A stretch of DNA of 64,000 nucleotides from the NCBI GenBank assembly GCA_025360045.1, contig JANYCY010000070.1, forward strand, positions 117,820 through 181,819. Direction: 5' to 3'. This DNA is from Janthinobacterium sp. Lineage in GTDB: Bacteria; Pseudomonadota; Gammaproteobacteria; Burkholderiales; Chitinibacteraceae. The stretch's first letter is position 1, and each line of letters starts with the position of its first letter. Positions 45,173-51,719 of the stretch are shown here, in pieces. Position numbers and translations under genes: made by a program. Under the pieces are notes generated by a model. The model was given only the letters and a program-made list of their open reading frames with translations, was not told where the DNA came from and did no database searches.

Positions 45173-46866
45173 GCCTACTCAAGTCACTCAGCAAGCTCTT
45201 TCCTATTTTGCACTGGCTACCGCTCTACCAAAGGAAGACTTTTGCTGGCGACTTGAGCGCCAGTCTCATTGTGGCCGTGCTACTCATTCCACAAAGCATT
45301 GCCTATGCGCTACTTGCAGGCTTACCACCCCAAGCAGGCATTTACGCCAGTATTTTGCCGCTGGTGGTGTACGCATTTTTTGCCAGCAGCATGGTGCAAT
45401 CGGTTGGCCCCATGGCGATCAACGCCATGATGACGGCCACGGCACTGGCTCCGCTCGCCGCGATGGGATCCGCCCAATACAGCGCATTGGCAGCCAGCTT
45501 GGCGCTGCTTTCCGGCCTATTTTTAACGGCACTGGGCCTGCTGCGCCTCGGCTTTGTGACGCAACTACTTTCTCATCCCGTGATTAACGGTTTTAGCAGT
45601 GGCGCAGCCATTTTAATTGTGATCGGGCAAGTCGCCCCTCTACTCGGCACTCCCGTGCAAGGCATACAGCTATTTACACAGCTCATCCATCATCCAACCC
45701 AACCACCTATTTTTGGCTTGATTTGCCTAGGGCTACTCTGGCTAGCAGGCCAACCTCTCGCCCACTTACTCAAGTCACTACAGCACGGCGCGCTACTTGC
45801 CAAACTCAGCCCCCTGCTACTAATGCTGATCATCAGTGCGGCGGTCTATTTTCTAAATATTAAAACGCCATTGATTGGTTCTTTTTCTGCGTCTTTGCCC
45901 CCTTTAATTTGGCCGACACTCAATCAAAACACCTTGACCCAGCTTTGGCTCCCCGCCATCACCATAGGCTTAGCAGGCTTTTTACAGAGCATCACCATCG
46001 CCCAAAGCTTGGCTTTAAAAGCTAAACGTCGCATCGACAGCAATCAAGAATTAATCGGCCTAGGTGCTGCCAATATTGCCGCGGCGGCCAGTGGAGGGTT
46101 TCCAGTGAGCGGTGGATTTTCCCGCACCGCGGTCAATGCCGCCTCAGGTGCAAACACCCCCTTAGCCGGCGTAATGACGGCCATCTGGATCGCCATCGCG
46201 GCGTACTGGTTTAGCGATTACTTAGCTCTGCTGCCACAATCGCTCTTAGCCGCCATGATTATTTTGGTGGCAATACGCCTTATCGATTTTAATTTCCTCA
46301 TTCGCAGCTGGCGTTACGATTGGCGAGATGGCGCAGCCTTTGCCTGCACGGCGATGGCCGTCTTAGCCTTAGGTGTCATGCTGGGGATTGTGGCGGGGGT
46401 TGGCGTATCGCTATTGCTGTTTTTATACCGCAGCAGCCAGCCCCATATCGCGGTGGTGGGGCGCATTGCAGGCACCGAGCATTTTCGTAACATTCAGCAC
46501 TTCGCCACACAAACTTCCACCGCCGTGGTAGCGGTGCGAATTGATGAAAGCCTCTATTTTGGCAATAGCGCCAAGATACTGGCTGAACTCATGCAGATTC
46601 TGGATCGAGCCCCTGCCGCCCAGCACTTATTACTAATCTTATCCGCAGTCAACAGCATCGATTACAGCGCCATGCAAGCTATCAGTCTGCTGCAAGATAG
46701 CCTGCGGGCGCGTCACATCAAAATCCACCTTAGCGACGTCAAAAGACCGGTGATGGATCATTTACATAAGAGTGAGATGCTGGCAGCGCTAAATGGAGAA
46801 GTCTTTCTCAGCGCCCACCTAGCCATGCAGGCTTTAAGTGGAGAGAGCGAGGATTTTTCGATTTAA
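45169..46866 (+). CDS. SulP family sulfate permease (SLC26) with STAS domain
   Basis: A 565-residue anion transporter: N-terminal SulP membrane domain with about 12-14 helices (ADLSASLIVAVLLIPQSIAYALLAGLPPQAGIYAS near residues 24-60; AANIAAAASGGFPVSGGFSRTAVNAASGA near 300-328) and a C-terminal STAS domain (roughly 440-550; HLLLILSAVNSIDYSAMQAI). The start at 45169 is coupled to the previous gene by ATGA. In this operon it may export or import sulfate or sulfite produced by persulfide oxidation; direction is inference. Confidence 0.92.
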   Translation: MSLLKSLSKLFPILHWLPLYQRKTFAGDLSASLIVAVLLIPQSIAYALLAGLPPQAGIYASILPLVVYAFFASSMVQSVGPMAINAMMTATALAPLAAMGSAQYSALAASLALLSGLFLTALGLLRLGFVTQLLSHPVINGFSSGAAILIVIGQVAPLLGTPVQGIQLFTQLIHHPTQPPIFGLICLGLLWLAGQPLAHLLKSLQHGALLAKLSPLLLMLIISAAVYFLNIKTPLIGSFSASLPPLIWPTLNQNTLTQLWLPAITIGLAGFLQSITIAQSLALKAKRRIDSNQELIGLGAANIAAAASGGFPVSGGFSRTAVNAASGANTPLAGVMTAIWIAIAAYWFSDYLALLPQSLLAAMIILVAIRLIDFNFLIRSWRYDWRDGAAFACTAMAVLALGVMLGIVAGVGVSLLLFLYRSSQPHIAVVGRIAGTEHFRNIQHFATQTSTAVVAVRIDESLYFGNSAKILAELMQILDRAPAAQHLLLILSAVNSIDYSAMQAISLLQDSLRARHIKIHLSDVKRPVMDHLHKSEMLAALNGEVFLSAHLAMQALSGESEDFSI

Positions 46867-46899
46867 GCCAAAGGACAGAGAGCTTACCTGAGCAGAAAA

Positions 46900-47118
46900 C
46901 CCAAATATTGAACCACGGAGAAAAAGGAGAACACGGAGGGGCATGGAGAAAAACAGTGAGCACTCAGGCGCATAAAATTAAAAACCTTGAACCACAAAAA
47001 ACACGAAAGACTTGAACAAAATCAGATCTGATATTATTTAATCTCGGAGATTTACCATTGGTTTTCTCCGTGAAACTCCGTGTTCTCTGTGCCCTCCGTG
47101 GTTAAAGATTTGGGTTTT
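46900..47118. repeat. CACGGAG-type palindromic repeat pair
   Basis: A left arm at 46900-46952 (CCAAATATTGAACCACGGAG and following) is inverted with a right arm at 47060-47118 (TGTTCTCTGTGCCCTCCGTG and TTAAAGATTTGGGTTTT). A diverged copy at 46981-47010 has ACCACAAAAAACACG. The family is the same as at 12836-13153. It fills the gap between convergent SulP and motD genes. Confidence 0.8.
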
Positions 47119-47130
47119 ATATTCGCTCAT

Positions 47131-47943
47131 TTATTTAGGTGCAGGGAGAGCAGGAGCGGGTTTGGGCTCGTTGCCCAAGGGCAGCACGGCGACTTCGTCT
47201 TTATTATCGGCCAAGATATTCAGTGTGACTCGACGATTGCTCGCCCGCCCTTCTGGTGTGTCATTACTGACTTGAGGGCGGAACTCGCCGTAACCAATCG
47301 CCACCAAGCGCTGTGGCGCAACACCCACATCAACAAACAAACGCACCACGCTGGCCGCTCGGGCGGCCGACAATTCCCAATTAGAAGGAAACTGCCCCGA
47401 GCGCATGGCTTGATTATCGGTATTACCTTCGATTTGAATTAAGTTATCGGTGTTTTTAACCATTTCAGCCACGGCAATTAAGGCGGTGGCCGATTCGGTA
47501 TGTAAATCTGCTTTTGCGGTATCAAATAAAACAGAATCGCTAATTTCAACGGCAATACCGCGTTTTGACTGAGTAACCCGCACCTTGCCCTGATCAATGA
47601 GCGCGCCAAGTGATTTTTTTAAATCCCCAGCCATTCCTTGCATTTTTTGTGTTTGCTCAGCCAACTTAGGGCTAGGTGTTGGCGTCGAAACCACATTCAG
47701 CACCACCAGCTTATCTGGCACTCCTGCGACCTGCTGATTTTGCTTAATGACTTCTTTGCTCGTTGGCGTTTGCTTAAACGCATCGACCATTGAATTCGAC
47801 AAGACTTTATATTTGCCCTCATTCACGGAGGAAATTGCATACATCACTACAAAGAAAGCAAATAACAGGGTAATAAAATCTGCATAAGACACCAACCAGC
47901 GCTCGTGGTTTTCATGCTCCTCGTGCCTGCGTTTACGTGCCAT
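47131..47943 (-). CDS. motD: Flagellar motor protein MotD (MotB family)
   Basis: A 270-residue stator protein. N-terminal transmembrane helix with the proton-binding Asp in WLVSYADFITLLFAFFVVMYAIS (residues about 16-38), a linker, and a C-terminal OmpA-like peptidoglycan-binding domain (IQIEGNTDNQAMRSGQFPSNWELSAARAASVVRLFVD; GYGEFRPQVSNDTPEGRASNRRV). The EKYKVLSNSMVDAF segment after the helix is typical of MotD/MotB. No motC (MotA-like) gene is adjacent, which is unusual because they normally form a pair. Confidence 0.88.
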   Translation of the reverse strand: MARKRRHEEHENHERWLVSYADFITLLFAFFVVMYAISSVNEGKYKVLSNSMVDAFKQTPTSKEVIKQNQQVAGVPDKLVVLNVVSTPTPSPKLAEQTQKMQGMAGDLKKSLGALIDQGKVRVTQSKRGIAVEISDSVLFDTAKADLHTESATALIAVAEMVKNTDNLIQIEGNTDNQAMRSGQFPSNWELSAARAASVVRLFVDVGVAPQRLVAIGYGEFRPQVSNDTPEGRASNRRVTLNILADNKDEVAVLPLGNEPKPAPALPAPK

Positions 47944-48042
47944 GCTAAATTCCTTTTAAAAGCTAGGGGGGGCACGTCTTTGTACCCACGCGTTTTAGAA
48001 TATCCCCAGTACGCGAGGGCAAAAATGCCCCCACCCCAAACA

Positions 48043-48984
48043 TTATTTCAACTGCAAATTAAACTCAGAAACCAATTTATTCGCGGCAGATACACCGATC
48101 TGGCGCGCCAAGCGGTCTGCATAGCTAGGACGAGGCGTAAAATCCACGATCTCTTTGGCTTTAACGACATCACGCGCCACGCTATCTACTGAGCCTAAAG
48201 CATCGACCAAGCCCATCTTGATGCTAGCCGCACCACTCCATACCAAGCCAGAAAAGAGATCAGGATGATCAGCCAACTTATTGCCGCGCCCTGCTTTAAC
48301 CACGCCAATAAACTGCTGATGAATCTCATCAAGCATCACTTGCGCTTTATCGCGCTGGCCTTGGCTCATTGGCGAATAAGGATCTAAAAAGCCTTTATTT
48401 GCACCGGCAGTCAATAGACGACGCTCAACACCTAGCTTTTCCATCACACCACTAAAGCCAAAACCATCCATCAACACGCCGATCGAGCCCACCATTGAGG
48501 CCTTATCTGCATAGATTTTGTCAGCGCCAGCTGCGGCGTAATAGCAGCCAGAGGCGCAGATTTCCTCAATCACCACATAAAATGGAATTTTTGGATGCAG
48601 CTTTTTCAAACGCGCAATTTCATCGGCCATCATGCCCGCTTGCACAGGGCTACCACCGGGGCTATTGGCTTGTAAGATCACGGCCTTGGTGTTTTTATCA
48701 TTAAACGCTGCGGTTAAGCCTTCAATCAAGGTAGAAGCATCCGCCTCGCCCCCCGCCGAAATAGCGCCTTCCAAGCGAACTACGGCGGTATGCGGCCCAG
48801 ACATCTCATCACTGGCCTTCTTACCAACCCAGCCCATCATCATGGCTAAAATTAGCATTACGATACTGAAGGTCACCAGCTTAAAAAAGATATTCCAGCG
48901 CCGTGCGCTGCGGCGCTCTTTAATACCCGCGTGTAACAAGCTTTGTAATTGTTCGCGTTCCCAAGATTCTTTCGACTCGTTCAT
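48043..48984 (-). CDS. sppA: Signal peptide peptidase SppA (36K type)
   Basis: A 313-residue inner-membrane serine protease that breaks down cleaved signal peptides. One N-terminal transmembrane helix (near residues 33-52, FKLVTFSIVMLILAMMMG), then a Clp-like fold. The catalytic Ser is in YADKASMVGSIGVLMDGFGF, and the Lys in LTAGANKGFLDPY; QANSPGGSPVQAG is the glycine loop. The Rieske gene's stop overlaps its start by 4 bp. Confidence 0.94.
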   Translation of the reverse strand: MNESKESWEREQLQSLLHAGIKERRSARRWNIFFKLVTFSIVMLILAMMMGWVGKKASDEMSGPHTAVVRLEGAISAGGEADASTLIEGLTAAFNDKNTKAVILQANSPGGSPVQAGMMADEIARLKKLHPKIPFYVVIEEICASGCYYAAAGADKIYADKASMVGSIGVLMDGFGFSGVMEKLGVERRLLTAGANKGFLDPYSPMSQGQRDKAQVMLDEIHQQFIGVVKAGRGNKLADHPDLFSGLVWSGAASIKMGLVDALGSVDSVARDVVKAKEIVDFTPRPSYADRLARQIGVSAANKLVSEFNLQLK

Positions 48985-49328
48985 ACCATTTCCTCAATCA
49001 GACAAACTTGATTCGCATATTCGCGAACCGGCAAAGAAATAAGCTTGCGGCCGGGGCAAGGCCCGCCCAAGCAAAGACCTGTATTTGGCGCATAGTATGC
49101 GCCGTGAGTAGAACAAACCAGCCAAGAGTGGGAATAATCAAAAAAATCACCCTGATTAAAATCCATCTCCATCGGGACATGGGCGCACTCATTAATATAA
49201 GCGTAAACCACGCCATCATAACGAATGGCAAAAGCGCTACGCTCACGCCCACCCCATTGCAAGCTAAAGCGCTGTGCCAAGCCACGCTCGAGCAAATCTT
49301 GGCTTTGGCACAGCACTCGATCAGGCAT
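48981..49328 (-). CDS. Rieske [2Fe-2S] domain protein
   Basis: A 115-residue single-domain Rieske protein. The cluster ligands are seen as CAHVP (near residues 48-52) and CSTHGAYYAPNTGLCLGGPCPGRKL (near 72-96). Such small proteins are ferredoxin-like electron carriers or stand-alone partners of oxygenases; the partner is unknown. It lies between the HAD phosphatase gene (8-bp overlap) and sppA, in a cotranscribed rluC-HAD-Rieske-sppA run that is common in Neisseriales. Confidence 0.9.
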   Translation of the reverse strand: MPDRVLCQSQDLLERGLAQRFSLQWGGRERSAFAIRYDGVVYAYINECAHVPMEMDFNQGDFFDYSHSWLVCSTHGAYYAPNTGLCLGGPCPGRKLISLPVREYANQVCLIEEMV

Positions 49329-49977
49329 TTAATAAAATCCAATCTTTTAAAGCATGAAAATCATCAAAATGTGCTAATGGCTTGCAAGTTAACAGTTCAG
49401 GCAATTTATGCGCACCGTAAGTCAGCGCCAAGCTTTGCGTACCCGCATTTTGTGCCAGCTGTAAATCATGCGTGGTATCGCCAATCATCACGGCACGGCT
49501 TCCCTCAACACCGCATTTGTCTAAAATGTAGTGCAGCATGGCTGGATGCGGCTTAGAAAACGCCTCATCTGCCGTGCGAGTCGTCTTAAAAAACGCGCCC
49601 AAACCGGTAGATGCCAAGGCCCGATCCAATCCCACTCTCGATTTACCCGTCGCCACCGCCAGCTGAAATCCTGCCTCAACAAACAGCGGCATGGCCTCCA
49701 TCACACCATCGTACAAAGCGACATCTTGATCCTGTGCTAAGTAGAGTCGGCGATACACCGCCACCACGTCAGTGATTTGCACCGCTGTCGCCTCAGGGGC
49801 AAGGTATTGCATCGCCTCTTGCATACCATAGCCAATCACATAACGCGCTTCTTTATCTGAGGGCACGGCCAAGCCAACTTCAGCAAAAGCCGACTGAATC
49901 GCACGGGCAATGGTGCCCGTGGAATCCATCAAAGTGCCATCCCAATCAAACACCAGCAAATCAAACTGCTTAGGCAT
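49321..49977 (-). CDS. HAD-family phosphatase, phosphoglycolate phosphatase-like
   Basis: A 218-residue haloacid-dehalogenase family hydrolase. The nucleophile motif DWDGTLMDSTG is near residues 10-20, motif II is in LAVATGKSR, the Lys in FSKPHPAML, and the acidic pair in MIGDTTHDLQLA. A helical cap domain follows motif I. The ATG at 49977 overlaps the rluC stop by 8 bp. The substrate (phosphoglycolate, pyrophosphate or another phosphomonoester) cannot be set. The rluC-HAD pairing is common in proteobacteria. Confidence 0.88.
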   Translation of the reverse strand: MPKQFDLLVFDWDGTLMDSTGTIARAIQSAFAEVGLAVPSDKEARYVIGYGMQEAMQYLAPEATAVQITDVVAVYRRLYLAQDQDVALYDGVMEAMPLFVEAGFQLAVATGKSRVGLDRALASTGLGAFFKTTRTADEAFSKPHPAMLHYILDKCGVEGSRAVMIGDTTHDLQLAQNAGTQSLALTYGAHKLPELLTCKPLAHFDDFHALKDWILLNA

Positions 49978-50926
49978 GCGTTTTCTCAAGTAGGTCGATA
50001 TAAGATTGTAATTCAGGCGGCAATGGCGCTTCTAATTCTAAAGGCTTGCCCGTGATCGGATGATCAACCACTAAACGCCAAGCATGCAGAAACATGCGCC
50101 GCAGCCCCTGCCGAGGTAACAGCTTATTTAAGGCAAAGTCACCGTATTTCTCGTCGCCCAAAATAGGATGATCGCTGGATGCTAAATGCACCCGAATTTG
50201 ATGAGTGCGGCCGGTTTTAAGCTCGCATTCTAATAATGAGCAGTCTTTCCAGACCTGACGACGATTTACCACCGTATGTGAAATCTTACCTTCTGGCGAT
50301 ACTCGCACACGACGCTCGCCTTCAGCGGTGTTGTATTTCAGCAAAGAAAATTTCACATGGCTGCGTGGATTTTCCCACACACCTTTCACCAAAGCCAAGT
50401 ATCGCTTATCAATGCGGTGATTATCACGCAAGGCATCTTGCAGAACGATCAAGGCAGAGCGTTTCTTCGCCACCATTAAAATACCGGAGGTTTCTCGATC
50501 TAAACGATGCACTAATTCCAAAAATTTAGCTTGCGGGCGTTGAGCTCGAATCAGCTCAATCAAGCCAAAGCTCACACCAGAGCCGCCATGCACAGCCAGA
50601 CCTGCTGGTTTATTTAGAATCAGAATTGCATCATCTTCAAAGATGATCGGAATATCGATACGGTGCGAGGCCGCCACAGCGGGGGCTGCGTCTGGCTTCT
50701 CGGCCACACGCACAGGCGGCAAGCGTAAAATATCACCGGCAACGATGCGATAAGTCACATCACTACGGCCTTTATTTACACGAACTTCACCACTACGCAC
50801 GATGCGATAAACATGACTTTTGGGTACGCCCTTGAGGTGTTTTAACAAAAAATTATCCAGCCTTTGGCCGGCATCTTCTTCATCCACAGTCAGGAACGTG
50901 ACGGATGCTTTGCTACTGCCCTTCAT
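49970..50926 (-). CDS. rluC: 23S rRNA pseudouridine synthase RluC
   Basis: A 318-residue pseudouridine synthase of the RluA family with an N-terminal S4 domain (QRLDNFLLKHLKGVPKSHVYRIVRSGEVRVNKGR, residues about 20-55) and the catalytic HRLDRETSGILMVAKK (near 150-165). Modifies three uridines in 23S rRNA; the pairing with rne in opposite orientation is the same in Escherichia coli, where rluC is divergent from rne. The ribosome site is weak. The gene is followed by an HAD phosphatase gene. Confidence 0.93.
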   Translation of the reverse strand: MKGSSKASVTFLTVDEEDAGQRLDNFLLKHLKGVPKSHVYRIVRSGEVRVNKGRSDVTYRIVAGDILRLPPVRVAEKPDAAPAVAASHRIDIPIIFEDDAILILNKPAGLAVHGGSGVSFGLIELIRAQRPQAKFLELVHRLDRETSGILMVAKKRSALIVLQDALRDNHRIDKRYLALVKGVWENPRSHVKFSLLKYNTAEGERRVRVSPEGKISHTVVNRRQVWKDCSLLECELKTGRTHQIRVHLASSDHPILGDEKYGDFALNKLLPRQGLRRMFLHAWRLVVDHPITGKPLELEAPLPPELQSYIDLLEKTHA

Positions 50927-51719
50927 CTTGACTTATACTCTCCGCACGCCACAACCCAGAAGGTTGTAGCAGGTTGGCCGAAGCGATAAAAACGCAACGG
51001 CAACGATTACCGCAAGGGCTTGTTTTGGCAAGGATTACCGCCCAAACAAGCACTGCGCAAGGTGGCCAAGGCCACTTTTAGATCCCGCTCTTAAAGCAAT
51101 ACTGCAGGGCGATACAGTCGGCGATTACCTTCCCGCCGTAGAGAAATATACTCTACGCCTCCCAACTGGCACAAAAAGCCAGTCCTAGTAAAACAGGGAG
51201 CGCAAGCGCGGGGCTCGCCTATCTGCCGTCAGGCTTATGCAACAAGTTCCGGGAAGCGGTTATCTCGCTCACCGCAAAAAGCAGCGATGGTAATTGATTT
51301 GTATATATAAAGCACTCATCGGATTCTTATTAGCGTACTGGCCTACTTTTACAAAAAGACAAGTAAAAACGCCGGTATGGTACGTTCGGCAGCTAAGCAC
51401 CTTGTAATGGCCTTATAAAAAAAGGTGAGAGAAGAATAAAAACCAGCAAGTAAACGGGCCAGAATTCTTGTAAAAAGATAGATTAAAACAAGAATTTTAG
51501 GCCTATTTTCAAGGCTAGGTATGAACTTCACCGCCGTTTTGCAGGCCACAGTAAATAATTGCATGGAGTAGCCCCACCCCTAGCACCTCCAATACCTTTG
51601 TTGTCTTGACTTAGGATGCGGGCACTTAAAAACAATGCTTGCATTTTAGTCTTGTTCGGTTGCGCTGGGCTTGCCAGAACCTAATTCCTGCCGCGTGAGT
51701 GCGAGCCGGAGTATTTCTT
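50927..51719. promoter_or_regulatory. Divergent rluC-rne region with stem-loop-rich probable rne leader
   Basis: About 790 bp without a protein gene between rluC and rne. The half near rluC has many predicted hairpins: GCTTGTTT with AAACAAGC near 51019-51053, GTGGCC-AA-GGCCAC at 51062-51075, GTAGAG/CTCTAC near 51140-51160, and ACTGGC/GCCAGT near 51165-51183. GGTAATC-like or ATTACCG words recur. In Escherichia coli a long rne 5' leader carries hairpins by which RNase E represses its own synthesis; here that is inference. The region could instead be a non-coding RNA or an interspersed repeat. Confidence 0.5.

Noticed and set aside
51349..51564. 71-residue frame on the minus strand in the rluC-rne gap
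   Set aside because: Short, hydrophobic by chance, no ribosome site, no match to a known family.
50927..51719. RNase P RNA or tmRNA in the rluC-rne gap
   Set aside because: Conserved RNase P landmarks (GAGGAAAGTCC) and a tmRNA tRNA-like end were not present on either strand.
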